A stretch of 64,000 nt of DNA from Artemisia argyi (GCA_030686995.1 CM060695.1:104249371-104313370); one strand, 5' to 3'; numbered from the stretch's first letter, positions 46,592-58,898 are shown. Numbers and translations are program-made. The notes: generated by a model not told the origin, from the sequence alone.

Positions 46592-48872
46592 TAAAATTGT
46601 AAGAATTTGATTTGATTTGTCAATAATTTACTTCATAATGGTTTGTGTATGCATTACAGTGCACAACCCGAACTTGTAAAGAAAGGACCCTGAGGTACGC
46701 ATCAGTGCCTCAATCCTAAATATAAGGAGCGAAGGCTTCTTACTTTTGAGTAGAATTAATCAAATGTTTATGAATTTTCATAATTCTGCTCAAAAGGACA
46801 AGTATTTCACCTCAATAAGACCTAATCACTTGTTGAGGGGGAGCACTTGTCAAACCAAAATACTTTGCTCTAAATCAAAAAAGTTCTTGGTGAATCTCCC
46901 CATAAAACTCAAAAAGCATATTTTAATCAAAAGTTTAACAAAAACAACATCTCATATGCTATTTTTGAGGGGGAGAAAATGAAAAGGTGATTAAAATATA
47001 TGAAGTAAAAGCTGAAAGTTGTATCTTGTGCGAGCTAGACTCAGATTCACCTAGGAATTGACGAGACAATAAATGTTAGTAATATCGAAAAGACTTATCC
47101 TCGACGGGTAATAACATCAAGTTAGTTACTAGAGCTAGTTGTCACCTAAAAGCTGACAATGTATCTCTTTAACTAACCACGTAAGCGTGTCTCGAAAAGG
47201 ATTTGTCTTAGTAGAAATGTACCGTCTCGAGAAACTTTCTATGGACTTGATCAGGCCGGGTAATAACTTCAAGATAGTTTAACTAGTGATGTAAGCGTGT
47301 CTCGAATCGGTCTTGTTCACAGAAAGTGGATCAATTCAAAATGATTGCTCCTCCCGCATGTGCAAATTTATTAAAAACTTATGAGCACATGTGCAGGGGG
47401 AGCCCTTCAAAAGTGTACACAAAACCCTCAAAGTGTTAACCAAAATATTTGATTATCACAAACACTTTGAGAGATTTTAAACCAAAGGTTTCTTGGCTAC
47501 TGTCGGAGTTATAAGGTGATTAAGATAGGAATATCCGTCCTATGATCCGCCAGAGCTGGAGGGATCTACCCAAGGACATCTCCCATAGTTAGAATTAGAA
47601 GTCCTTAGGTATGATACGAAAAAAGGAGAAAAGAATGAAAGGGAAAGAAGGAGTTGAAGAATTAAAAAGAAATGTAAAGAAAAGGGTGAAAAGAAATAGC
47701 CCTCCATATGATTCAACCTTAGGGCAGACACCGGGTTCAATACGTATGCTACTGGCTGTTGCAAAAGACAACACCGGTATTGAAGATTAAGTCATCATGG
47801 ACCCAGTGACGCAATGCACTAAACCTTATTAACCACTCAAGTTCTCTTAAAAGAACTTGTTTCATTCTCACGGGGAACCAGCATAATCTATCGACCTATC
47901 TCTTAGAGACGGTTGATATTGAAGCAGGAGACCCCTCCCTAGTCTCCGCATAGGAAACCTAGGAGTGCACTTATAGAGTCTAAAGCCTTGAGATACATCA
48001 AAGATCTCTTAGGAACACTTAGTATTTCTACAACTGGTGTTCTACATCAATGGGCATCAGTTGTAAACTATCGAGTCCTTCGCAGATCTTAGCAATCTGC
48101 CAAGAACGTTTATGAGAGGATTACGTAAGTATTTCTCAATGATTGAACGGAAATCCTGCCAGGGTCAACATCAAACAGCCCTGACAGCAGGTCACTTCGG
48201 TAACCTCACAAGGGTTACGCTTAGTGTTTGTGGTGGTTCCATAGCGGTCTACAGTCGTGGAGTGATCCCCAGCGACTCACCCAGTCATTGAGCTACTTAG
48301 TAGGTCTCGTAAGCTCCTTCGGGAGTATCTGATATGGGAACGGCCTGGATAAGGATTAGAAGGAGTCTTCACAATATGCTGTTGATGAGCTCTAATTCCT
48401 TATCCATAAGTACCGGTTGTTTTTTTATTGCTAACAGTTTACTCGCAGGTACCTCACTTCCATGATGGTAGATTCCAACATGCTCATACATACATCTTGA
48501 AGTCAAAGAAAGCTCCCCCAAAGATCTTAACACCACAAAGTTCAAAGAATGATTCTACGTCAATTAAGAAGAATCTACAAAGTTCAAAGACTAAAGATCT
48601 CATAGTATGAAAAGGAACTTCGTGCATGTCAAAATCCGAAGATGTATGAGTATGTTGGAATGGCGTTCAACCACCACAGACACAGGAGTGACGAATGGCA
48701 GACTACTTCGTGATACAATCACTACATCATCACCAAAGAACAAAGACAAAGAGCAAAGTACATTCACTATCATTCAATCATTTTTGAAGACGTCTAGAGT
48801 TTTACATGTCACAAGTCAACGACAAAGATGAAGACGTCAAGCAACCGTGATGACCGACCCTTAGGGGGAGAT
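46592..48872 (+). other. Copia 3' noncoding region with multiple polypurine tracts
   Basis: No convincing gene. Polypurine strings occur at 46835-46843, 46967-46979, 47394-47402 and next to the 3' LTR at 48861-48872. GGGTAATAACWTCAAG occurs twice (about 47105 and 47258) and GTAAGCGTGTCTCGAA twice (about 47190 and 47292), a local duplication. Short frames such as 46746-46982, 47540-47764 and 48428-48831 lack recognisable features. Confidence 0.65.
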
Positions 48873-49217
48873 TGTTGGGATCATACTTTTGTACTTAGTC
48901 AAGTCTCGGTCATTACATTTTGTAATAGGTTGCTTTGGTATTTATGTCATTATGTTTAATGTTAAATGGCTTATGTGTTAAAGCCCTATGGGCCTTAAAG
49001 CCCACGTATTGGAGAGATAAGGGAGGAAGGGAGTGTTGCCCTAACTCTTCCCTTATAAATAGAGAGCTTATGTACACATTATGTTTGTTGGTTATTTGAT
49101 TTCCTTAATGAAACTCTTGTTCTTTCATCTTTCATATTTCATATAATCAACCATCTCTAATTCTCATCTCATTTCTTTCATTATCATACTTGTGCTTACA
49201 TAAATGGTGACCTAACA
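48873..49217 (+). repeat. 3' LTR of the giant copia element
   Basis: 345 bp; by eye it differs from the 5' LTR only in CTCTTCCC versus CTCCTCCC and GCTTATG versus GCTTGTG around the TATA box (49054-49061). GGTTC follows directly. Confidence 0.93.
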
Positions 49218-51349
49218 GGTTCTTGGTTTATTTTGATTCACTCTAGGTTATTTAGGATGACAATGGTTGTATTTGCCTGTAGTTGACTGTCATAAGTCTA
49301 GATTGCATAAATTTTACCCATGTTCACCCACTGCTGCTCAGTTACTAACCAGCCTCACTTGTTTCCCTTTTGATCTTATTCTAGCTTAATCAGGGTAGGA
49401 TTTAAGTTTCAATCTTGGGTTTAGGAGTAGCTTATAAGTTAATCTTCACTTAGCTTAGCTTGTTTTTCAATTTCAAGATCATTTGGTAGCTAAATCTCAG
49501 CTTGCATTTTGCCAACCTACACACCCACTGCTGCAGAAACATGCCCCAAATAGCCCATTTTGATCTTAAAGTTAGCCTTGGTTAAGTAGAAATTAGATTC
49601 TGATTTTGTTCTTTCATAGCTTATAATTCACTCTTATTGATTTTGTGCTTATTTCAGTAGGTATGGCCTAATTTGGTAGCTTATTGAGGGCTGCAAACCA
49701 GCTCAGCCCTGCATCAGTTAACTAGCCCCATTTAGGCCTGCAAATTTCATGTGTCCCACAGCCCCGTAGTCAAGCAATTTTAAATCTTTTATTTGTTGGG
49801 CAATTACTTTGAATTTTGTTATGACTAAACCTTGCCAGCTAGTGATTTTAAAAATCATTTTTGTACAATTTTTAGAATTTTTAGCAACAGTTTTTCAAAG
49901 GTCTCTTTTGACCTGTTTGGAATGAACTCGCCCTGCACCAGGGGTCTGTTTCACAAGTCACTTTTCTTATGGCCATAGTTTGTACATCACATAAGCTCAT
50001 CCTTAGCTTTTTGTCATTTTTGGAAGCCCTTCTGGCCTACTTTATGTTCATGTGCTTGTATCCCTTTTTCTAGCTTACTATCTCTGCTTATTTTGGCCAT
50101 CAAGATCTCACCACTGAACCTTCTACACTGAGTGATCAGTGCAGAGGCTCACTTTCACAAGCTTCTCAAAAGCTCAATTGTGGTTCCAAGCTTGTGTTCT
50201 TGGGCTTTTTGGAAAGCTCACTCACCAAGCTTATTGGCTCATGGTTTATTTCTGGCTCATAAGCTTATTTGATAAGCTTATTTAAGTCTTTAACAAGCTT
50301 GCAGCCTGTCCCTGTTTCAGTTAAGTGTGGGTTGGCTTATTCTTGCTTATAAGCTTATTCATTGAGCTTTACTTGTTGATTTAGCTTATTCTTAGTACCC
50401 TTTGCTTCTATTTAATATAATTTAGCTTTTTAATTTTTCTTTTTAAATTTTTGTCAAGTACTTATCTGTTTTTATATTTTTCTTAAATTCCTAGTATATT
50501 AAAGTATTTGTAGGAATAATTTCAGATTTTTCCCTTTTCATTTAGTATTTATTATAATTAATATTAGTTTTATTAGTAATTAATTAATATTAGATAATTA
50601 AATAGTACAAATAGTTTTTATTAAGTACTCTTATGTTTTCATATTTTTCCTAGGTTTTAAATGTCATAAAATATTTTTAGAAAAAGTTTTAGGATTTTTA
50701 CTGTTAATTTGCTATTTTTCTTTAATTTAATTAGTTTAATTAGTATTTAAATCTTAATTAATTAATAATAAATAGAGAAAAAGTAGGAAAAATATATTTT
50801 TAGTTTTAAAATTACTTTTATATTATTTTAGAATTTTTAGAATTAAATTTTCATTTTTCTAGCTTAAATTCATAATTAGTGTATTTTAAATATAATTAAT
50901 TAGTTATTAAATAGTAATTAATTAAATAGTGTAAAATTATTTTTCTTTTTCTAAAAATTTTCTTTTATTATTAGGATTGTAAAAATGTAATTTTCACATC
51001 CGTAGGTATTTTATTTCTCCAAAAGTCGCGTTTTATTTCGTACGTCTACGTAACTTTAAATTAAACGTATGCGTTTTGGACTTAGCTCACGTTTTTAGTG
51101 TATCTGATTATCAGTAAATGTTAATATAGTGTTTTTAAGTTATTTTCATTCCTCATCTCGTAGTGTAATTATTCACAACCCCTTTCTGTCCAAATTCACC
51201 CGATCGCAAACCCGTTTTGATTACCATCACACCTCGCTGGGACATAACGACCTGGGGAAACCCTATACTTCCACGGAGATTGACTCTAGGCTGTTTGACC
51301 TAGTTGACCATCCTTTGGTCAATTTAGGTTGACCGTTTGGAGCCAATCA

Positions 51350-51668
51350 AATTTTGGCGCCGCTGCCGGGGAGGTTGTGCGCGTATTCTAAACGGTTTTA
51401 CAGATTAGTGAATCTGGATATACACTCATTGTATATTTACCATCCTTTGTTCATATTTTCTTATTATAAAAACAAAACAGTTCACGAAAACATTTTAAAA
51501 TTAGTTTTCAACGAACACAAAAACACAAAAAAATTTTCTTTCTTATAAAATGCTTATCAAAAATCCCAAAAATATCCATCTTTACCCTCCTACCTTTTTG
51601 ATTCTTCATCCCTTTACACTCTATCCTTTTGATTCTAACTTCTTCCACTTCTCCTGTAATTGATTCTA
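51350..51668 (+). other. Primer site and leader of array unit 1
   Basis: TGGCGCCGCTGCCGGGGA at 51355-51372 is the tRNA-Asp-type primer site, five bases after the LTR. The remaining leader of about 300 bp has no gene; the ORF starts at the ATG at 51669 rather than at the TTG nine bases upstream. Confidence 0.8.
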
Positions 51669-53093
51669 ATGGCATCTCTCGATGACGATTTCTTTGAACT
51701 ATGGGCATTTGAGAGCAAAATTGAAAAACTTGTGACCTTGTCAAAAATTTCGAGATGTCGTGTTGATCATGATGGACCATCGATCCCTATTCCCTCTCCG
51801 GTGAGGGAAATGGAACGAGAAATCAGGGTGACAAAGGACCCGGTACTTTCCTCTAGCAATGAAAGTGCTAAATACGTCCAACCTACGGTTGTCCAAAAAT
51901 CTAAGCTCACAATTGCTCCTAAACCGTCAAGAATTGATCCTAACCTTTCACGGTTTACGGTTAAAAGTTTGTCAAGCAAACGTACAGAGCTTAGGGCAGT
52001 GACTGAAAAGAACGAATTACCTAATCTTTACGTTTATCAAGAACAAAAACCCAAGACCATAACGGAAGTGGTGGAAATTCCTAGCTCTAAGAGCACACCA
52101 CTTGTCCCACCTCCGGATTTTATTCCTTGTGTTGGTTGTGGTGAGCCACTTTTTGGTTTACCATGTCGTTGGTGTACATGTGAACAATGTGGTAATGATA
52201 TTCGAGATGGAAGTTGTTTGTTTTGTGGTTCGAGGAATTCATTTTCTTATGATCCTAATCAGAACTCATTCAACGACTCTTCAAATTTTTCCAATTACCC
52301 ATCACATTCATACGAGCAAGAATCATATTATCCAAATCACAATGATGCTTCGTATCAAAATACACCAAACTTTTCGTGTGAATATTGTGGAGGTCCTCAC
52401 CAAGGTTTTGATTGTCAAAATAATCAAAATTTTGGTTATGACCAATATCCATACAATTCACCAAACCAGACTCAACAGTTTTACTGTTGTGGGTACTGTG
52501 GTGGCCCACACTACAGTTCTGATTGTCAATCAGGCAACACGCTTGTCTATGAGCAGTTTCCTGATAACAATTATGACTCTAGCACATACGACTCACAGCC
52601 ACATCAGTCTTACTGTTGTGAATACTGTGGAGGTCCTCACTTTAGCTCGGATTGTCAAACAGGGAATCCATTTCCTTGCAACAATTACGACTATTCGTTT
52701 CAAGACCCACCTCCACAGTACCAATTGATTCAAGCAACTCCTCATGAAACTCAGCAAGACCTTTGTCTAAAGGCTCTTGAAGCATTGAAAGAATTTAAGG
52801 AGGGGTTGGCTACTACATCGTTTCAAGATTCTCGTGAGAAATCAATGGCAGAATTACTTGCTGAAGAACGAGATGCTAGAAACGAAATGAGCATGGAAGA
52901 ATTACTTGCTGAGCAAAGAGCAGCTAAAATACGTGCCAATCTTCGCTATGCTGCTCTATATGATGACGATGATGACAGTGATGATGATGAAGATAACATT
53001 GTTATTATTCAAAAAGATTCATCAGATTCATCAGTTGTGATTTCTTCCATGGATAATCAGGGAGAAAATAATGTGACAGTCACTAGCCGTTGA
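51669..53093 (+). CDS. Array unit 1 ORF1: protein with zinc ribbon-like domain and three gag-like zinc knuckles
   Basis: 474 residues. Residues 154-188 form a Cys-rich module (CVGCGEP..CRWC.CEQCG...CLFCGS) that looks like one or two zinc-binding sites. Three knuckles of spacing CX2CX3HX4C start at residues 237, 274 and 317, each in a CGGPH context. The gag of the Athila-like element at 25172 uses the same unusual spacing and CGGPH motif. Asn/Tyr/Gln-rich linkers separate them. The C-terminal 120 residues contain a helical repeat (MAELLAEERDA then MEELLAEQRAA) and an acidic Asp tract. There is no capsid, protease or polymerase domain. I infer an RNA-binding protein derived from, or convergent on, gag nucleocapsid. 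ORF2 begins four bases after its stop in another frame. Confidence 0.75.
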   Translation: MASLDDDFFELWAFESKIEKLVTLSKISRCRVDHDGPSIPIPSPVREMEREIRVTKDPVLSSSNESAKYVQPTVVQKSKLTIAPKPSRIDPNLSRFTVKSLSSKRTELRAVTEKNELPNLYVYQEQKPKTITEVVEIPSSKSTPLVPPPDFIPCVGCGEPLFGLPCRWCTCEQCGNDIRDGSCLFCGSRNSFSYDPNQNSFNDSSNFSNYPSHSYEQESYYPNHNDASYQNTPNFSCEYCGGPHQGFDCQNNQNFGYDQYPYNSPNQTQQFYCCGYCGGPHYSSDCQSGNTLVYEQFPDNNYDSSTYDSQPHQSYCCEYCGGPHFSSDCQTGNPFPCNNYDYSFQDPPPQYQLIQATPHETQQDLCLKALEALKEFKEGLATTSFQDSREKSMAELLAEERDARNEMSMEELLAEQRAAKIRANLRYAALYDDDDDSDDDEDNIVIIQKDSSDSSVVISSMDNQGENNVTVTSR

Positions 53094-53097
53094 TCAA

Positions 53098-54273
53098 ATG
53101 GAACTTGAAAATTCCATAACTGCTAGTACTACTAAACTCCCTCAGTCTGTTGTTATCACACCCGAAGTTCACACTCACTCTCTGAACATGGGGGATGAGC
53201 ATCATAGCACTGTTCCTAATAAGGAATCGGACAAATTAATAAAGTCTAGTGTTGAGAGCCTTGTCCCAATCCCGAGAGAGTCACAGGGAACTTTTGATCA
53301 AGTGTGTGATATTCCTCCACCCCCTGAAAATCCAAAAGATCATTTTGAGACTTTCTTCGATTTTAATGATGATTGTACATCCTATGGAGAAGTTGAGTAT
53401 GAAGAGGCACCATTGCCTCATTCCGATGTTGACCCTCTTATTGAGGAGTTCACAGATGAACTTACTCACGTCAATCCACTTCCATTGGGAAGTGATGATG
53501 ATCTGTTTAACCTTGAAGCCGATATGGGAGGAACTGAAAATCTTTTAAACTCTAATCCCAACATCGAGCTTAGTACTTCACATGCTGATGAAAATTCTTT
53601 ATCTTCTGGAGACATCAGTCATGTGGAAGGATTACCTTCTGAGCTAGTTAGCTTAGAAGAAGAGAATGATAATCACTTTGTTCCCGAAGCATTCAAGACT
53701 TTTCTCACCAATCCTCTATATGAATTCGAATCCGAATTCACTTTGATTTCTGATAATCCACTCTTTGATATTCAGAATGAGGATTGTGATGAGTCCATAA
53801 TGGAACAAGAGTTCACAAATTCACATCACGTGAATGATTCTCTTCATGAGGAGTTCGCCAGTGAACTCACTCATATCATGACTCCTCCAGAGTATGATGA
53901 CCCGGGGGGAGATGTTCTAAATCATGAGAATTTGCAAATTCCCACCCTCCCTCCCGGGATGTTTACGAGCTTAACCCTTGAAATCCAAATTCAGGCAACG
54001 GAGCCTGATCTCGAGGAAGAAAATCTTATCATGATTTTTATCATGGTTTTCTTCCTTTTCTTCACCTATAGGGTGACTTCTCTTGTTCTTCACTCCTTCG
54101 GGAATGAAGATACCATCTTTGATCCCGGCATTTTCATTTACCATTATCTTGAGCCGGGATTATATCTCATCGGTGTGGAACTTTCACGTGCTTCAAATGT
54201 TTGTCCAAACATCTTGAATGAAAGTCCGATGGAGATTGTCTTCTCCACATCATGCTTCCCCAAGGACAAATGA
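53098..54273 (+). CDS. Array unit 1 ORF2: acidic protein with one membrane segment
   Basis: 391 residues from an ATG at 53098. Residues 1-300 are acidic and low in structure (many Asp, Glu, Ser, Pro), with repeated EEFTDELTH / EEFASELTH-type blocks. Residues about 310-331 are strongly hydrophobic (IMIFIMVFFLFF), and the last 60 residues include HSFGNEDTIFDPG and NESPMEIVFST. One membrane span near the C-terminus and a position after another ORF recall env-like ORFs of Athila elements, but no signal peptide or fusion motif is seen. Similar C-termini are, from memory, frequent in Asteraceae retroelement proteins. Function unknown. Confidence 0.7.
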   Translation: MELENSITASTTKLPQSVVITPEVHTHSLNMGDEHHSTVPNKESDKLIKSSVESLVPIPRESQGTFDQVCDIPPPPENPKDHFETFFDFNDDCTSYGEVEYEEAPLPHSDVDPLIEEFTDELTHVNPLPLGSDDDLFNLEADMGGTENLLNSNPNIELSTSHADENSLSSGDISHVEGLPSELVSLEEENDNHFVPEAFKTFLTNPLYEFESEFTLISDNPLFDIQNEDCDESIMEQEFTNSHHVNDSLHEEFASELTHIMTPPEYDDPGGDVLNHENLQIPTLPPGMFTSLTLEIQIQATEPDLEEENLIMIFIMVFFLFFTYRVTSLVLHSFGNEDTIFDPGIFIYHYLEPGLYLIGVELSRASNVCPNILNESPMEIVFSTSCFPKDK

Positions 54274-55069
54274 ATTCGGGGTCGAGTCAAGCTAGCGACT
54301 CGGTAAACAAAAACAGTAGCATGTACTTAGGGTTTTCACCCTAAGTGTGGGGGAATTACCCCTACTGTGGTTACTTATAAAGTGAAAATACAAACTGGTG
54401 TTTCCACATTTAGCTTGTAATGTTGGCCTTTTACGTTCAAAGAGTCGGCATAATAGCCAGGAATTTGAATATTGAGGACAATATTCAATTCTAAGTGTGG
54501 GGGGGGGGGTATTCTAGCGAATTTTATCATATTTTACCACCTAGTACCCCCGTTTTTGGCAAAAATTTAAAAAAAAATTTCACTTGTGCTTCAAAATTTT
54601 TGTGGTTATCAGTCCACCATGTCTAAACGACAAAAGGATTGACTAATCCAGGAGCAAATGGCTCTTGGTAAAGATATATCAAATCCGTTTATGCTTGCAA
54701 TTTGCCCAAAATTGTATGGTAAATCAACTCGCCATATCCAAAAAAGTGAATGAGTTGGCTAGCCCGCAAGATTATGGCTTGTGGTAAAGGCAGTGGAAAA
54801 ACCATAATTGGTAATCAGCTCACCAAGATGTTGACTATTCCATCAAGAGTTGGCTAGTCCAGAAGCAAACGGCTTTTGGTAAAGACAAATCAAATCCGTT
54901 GACAGCTGGTGGTTTGCTCAAAATCACATGGTTATCAAGTGGACCATAGTAATTACTTGAACTGATACATTTGGCTACTCCAGAAGTGATGGCTTTTGGT
55001 AAAGAGTTTCAAATCCATTAAGTTTTCTCAAACATTGCTAGGGACTAGCAATAGTTTAGTGTGGGGGAT
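54274..55069 (+). repeat. Array unit 1 3' region: G-rich block, tandem repeats, polypurine tract
   Basis: A block GAGGACAATATTCAATTCTAAG followed by GTGTG and a G run (54473-54509) matches the block at 4699-4734 of the outer element. Then four degenerate copies of a unit with core TTGGCTAGTCCAGAAG...GGCTTTTGGTAAAGA start near 54637, 54752, 54846 and 54968, about 94-122 bp apart. The polypurine tract GTGTGGGGGAT adjoins the LTR at 55070. Confidence 0.8.
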
Positions 55070-58000
55070 TGATGAGTGTGTAAATACTCATTATTTTTAT
55101 CGTATCTGAACTGCCAAAACATCTAAAAACACTCAGAAATGCATCAAAATACAGAAATTATTCCAGGAATTGTGTTTTACATGTTTTAGATGCAAAATGA
55201 GTAAAAACAAATGAAAAACGAACAAAGTTTGCATAATTGGCAGTTTCAGTCCCTCAAGTTTGAAAAATTGACAAAACTAGTCCCTGAAGGTTTAAAATGA
55301 GAGAAAAGTCAACCCAAGGCATTTTAAAGTCAAAAGTTATCAAATTTGATCCTTGGGTGATAACTTTGGGAAAATTACATGTTTGGTCCCTGGAGTTTGA
55401 AATTTGGCAAAAATGGTCCCCGGGATTTAAAATTTTGGAAATTAACTTTTATAGTCCTTTGGTTAATCAAGCTTGGCATGTTTAACCCTTATGGAAACTT
55501 TGGAAAGATGAACAGGATCAGCCCCTGATAAATTCAGAAAATACATCATTGGTCCTTGGGCGTTACTTCTATACAAACCAAAAAAATCCAATCCAATATC
55601 AAAAATAAAACTCCCAAGCCCACCAATCACTTTCCCTGTCCCATTTCATCCCCAGCCCACCAAAACAACCCCTACCCCGTTTTTGATATCAACAGGTCAA
55701 ACCTTGACCACTGTACACCCTACCTTTTTCCCTCCCCTTGCCTGCAAAAACCTGAAACACCCAACATCCCATCATCACTTCTACTACACACTCCACACCC
55801 TACTCCATACAGCCACCCTACACTACCTTTCCACCACCCCAAAACAAAACATACCCTCTGCCAAAGAGCTATCTGCCAAACTCCCTCTACCCCAAGTGTC
55901 CTTCCAAAACCTAATATGTGGCCAAGATCAAATTTTGGAATCTAACGACTAAGAATGAAGGTGGGAAAGCACAACATGGGGAAGAAAGAGAAGAAACCCT
56001 AGTTTAATTTTAATATAAATAGAAAGATGTGTAGCCATTTGATGGCAGTAGTTAGTTAGGTATTTTTAAGGCAAAAGTAGTTTAGTTTCAGTATTATTAG
56101 ATCAAAAATCTCAGTTGTAATCCTTTTTTTTAATTCAATAAAAGTTTAAAACTTGGTTTATGTCTAATTGCGTATCTTTAAATGCTTATTGTCCTCTGCT
56201 TATTTTATGTCTTACTATTGCTTATTCAAGTTTGGTCTAGCCTAATGAACAAGTATCTAATGGTAGTGTCTAATGGTTTTGAAAGCTTTCAGTATGATTT
56301 GTGAGTTTCATAGATTGATATCAATTTACGAGGCCTCCATTTGATTCCATAGGATTTAGTCACTTCATGTGTTTTGGGTATTATCCAGACCTGCATTTAC
56401 ATGTCATCTACATCATGTTCAAAGTTTGAAGGCGTTCTACTGTGTTTGCCCATCTTCACCCATCACATCAGTTTGCATATTCTCCTAGTATAGGATCTAG
56501 TTTTAGCTTTGGTTCTTGGTTTATTTTGATTCACTCTAGGTTATTTAGGATGAAAATGGTTGTATTTTCCTGTAGTTGACTGTCATAAGTCTAGATTGCA
56601 TAAATTTTACCCATGTTCACCCACTGCTGCTCAGTTACTAACCAGCCTCACTTGTTTCCCTTTTGATCTTATTCTAGCTTAATCAGGGTAGGTTTTAAGT
56701 TTCAATCTTGGGTTTAGGAGTAGCTTATAAGTTAATCTTCACTTAGCTTAGCTTGTTTTTCAATTTCAAGATCATTTGGTAGCTAAATCTCAGCTTGCAT
56801 TTTGCCAACCTACACACCCACTGCTGCAGAAACATGCCCCAAATAGCCCATTTTGATCTTAAAGTTAGCCTTGGTTAAGTAGAAATTAGACTCTGATTTT
56901 GTTCTTTCATAGCTTATAATTCACTCTTATTGATTTTGTGCTTATTTCAGTAGGTATGGCCTAATTTGGTAGCTTATTGAAGGCTGCAAACTAGCTCAGC
57001 CCTGCATTAGTTAACTAGCCCCATTTAGGCCTGCAAATTTCATGTGTCCCTCAGCCCCGTAGTCAAGCAATTTTAAATCTTTTATTTGTTGGGCAATTAC
57101 TTTAAATTTTGTTATGACTAAACCTTGCCAGCTAGTGATTTTAAAAATCATTTTTGTACAATTTTTAGAATTTTTAGCAACAGCTTTTCAAAGGTCTCTT
57201 TTGACCTGTTTGGAATGAACTTGCCCTGCACCAGGGGTCTGTTTCACAAGTTACTTTTCTTATGGCTATAGTTTGTACATCACATAAGCTCATCCTTAGC
57301 TTTTTGTCATTTTTGGAAGCCCTTCTGGCCTGCTTTATGTTCATGTGCTTGTATCCCTTTTTCTAGCTTATTATCTCTGCTTATTTTGGCCATCAAGATC
57401 TCACCATTGAACCTTCTACACTGAGTGATCAGTGCAGAGGCTCACTTTCACAAGCCTCTCAAAAGCTCAATTGTGGTTCCAAGCTTGTGTTCTTGTGCTT
57501 TTTGGAAAGCTCACTCACCAAGCTTATTGGCTCATGGTTTATTTCTGGCTCATAAGCTTATTTGATAAGCTTATTTAAGTCTTTAACAAGCCTGCAGCCT
57601 ATCCCTGTTTCAGTTAAGTGTGGGTTGGCTTATTCTTGCTTATAAGCTTATTCATTGAGCTTTACTTGTTGATTTAGCTTATTCTTAGTACCCTTTGCTT
57701 GCTTGAATCTTAATTTGTCCCTGTTTCTAACTGTGTAGCTTATTTCAAGCTTATTCAAGCTTGAAAAGTCCATTAAACAAGCCATTAAGCCAACTGTTTG
57801 GCTTATTGCTTTGTATTGTGCTTATTTCTGAGCTTATCTCCAAGTTCCTTCACAAAAGTTTCCCCAATTCAGTAGTGTAATAGTTTTGTAAAAGAAAAAT
57901 TTGAAAAAAAAAAACCAAATTTAATTTCTAGTGATAGCTTCTATTTAATATAATTTAGCTTTTTAATTTTTCTTTTTAAATTTTTGTCGAGTACTTATCT

Positions 58001-58898
58001 GTTTTTATATTTTTCTTAAATTCCTAGTATATTAAAGTATTTGTAGGAATAATTTCAGATTTTTCCCTTTTCATTTAGTATTTATTATAATTAATATTAG
58101 TTTTATTAGTAATTAATATAATATTAGACAATTAAATAGTACAAATAGTTTTTATTAAGTACTCCTATGTTTTTATATTTTTCCTAGGTTTTAAATGTCA
58201 TAAAATATTTTTAGAAAAAGTTTTAGGATTTTTACTGTTCATTTGCTATTTTTCTTTAATTTAATTAGTTTAATTAGTATTTAAATCTTAATTAATTAAT
58301 AATAAATAGAGAAAAAGTAGGAAAAATATATTTTTAGTTTTAAAATTACTTTTATATTATTTTAGAATTTTTAGAATTAATTTTTCATTTTTCTAGCTTA
58401 AATTCATAATTAGTGTATTTTAAATATAATTAATTAGTTATTAAATAGTAATTAATTAATAGTAATTAATTAAATAGTGTAAAAATTATTTTTCTTTTTC
58501 TAAAAATTTTCTTTTATCATTAGGATTGTAAAAATGTAATTTTCACATACGTAGGTATTTTATTTCTCCAAAAGTCGCGTTTTATTTCGTACGTCTACGT
58601 AACTTTAAATTAAACGTATGCGTTTTGGACTTAGCTCACGTTTTTAGTGTATCTGATTATCAGTAAATGTTAATATAGTGTTTTTAAGTTATTTTCATTC
58701 CTCATCTCGTAGTGTAATTATTCACAACCCCTTTCTGTCCAAATTCACCCGATCCCAAACCCGTTTTGATTACCATCACACCTCGCTGGGACATAACCAC
58801 CCGGGGAAACCCTATACTTCCACGGAGATTGACTCTAGGCTGTTTGACCTAGTTGACCATCCTTTGGTCAATTTAGGTTGACCGTTTGGAGCCAATCA
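55070..58898 (+). repeat. Middle LTR of the array
   Basis: 3829 bp, full length, uninterrupted. TATA box 56014-56021. It contains the roughly 254-bp block (about 57702-57945) missing from the first LTR. The first 900 bp differ from the LTR at 62612 by about 1-2 per cent by eye. The frames at 55297-55952 lie in U3 and are not genes. Confidence 0.9.

Larger units (their letters stand above)
31215..49217 (+). mobile_element. Giant Ty1/copia retrotransposon of Sirevirus type
   Basis: 18,003 bp. LTRs of 345 bp (31215-31559 and 48873-49217) differ at two positions by eye. Exact duplication GGTTC at 31210-31214 and 49218-49222. Internal order is leader with palindromic motifs, gag with zinc knuckle, long coiled-coil region, protease, integrase, RT, RNase H, second motif array, extra ORF, 3' noncoding region. 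Integrase before RT makes it Ty1/copia. The protease block DSGCTRHMTG and several GAGGGGGAG polypurine strings between pol and the 3' LTR are Sirevirus traits. Coding parts carry four in-frame stops and one frameshift. It sits inside the first LTR of the array and is among the latest insertions here. Confidence 0.93.
29409..51349 (+). repeat. First LTR of the array, interrupted by a MITE and a copia element
   Basis: Segments 29409-29521, 29872-31214 and 49218-51349 together form one LTR colinear with 55070-58898. Removing the two insertions and one copy of each target duplication leaves about 3575 bp. That is about 254 bp shorter than the middle LTR, because a block present at about 57702-57945 is missing after 50400. 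TATA box at 30712-30719. The frames at 30246-30675 are noncoding U3 sequence. Confidence 0.85.

Noticed and set aside
48428..48831. Two short frames before the copia 3' LTR
   Set aside because: Under 75 codons each, no motif, within the noncoding 3' region typical of this element type.
53098..54273. Calling ORF2 of the array element an envelope gene
   Set aside because: Only one hydrophobic segment is seen, with no signal peptide, fusion peptide or cleavage motif; position alone is not enough.
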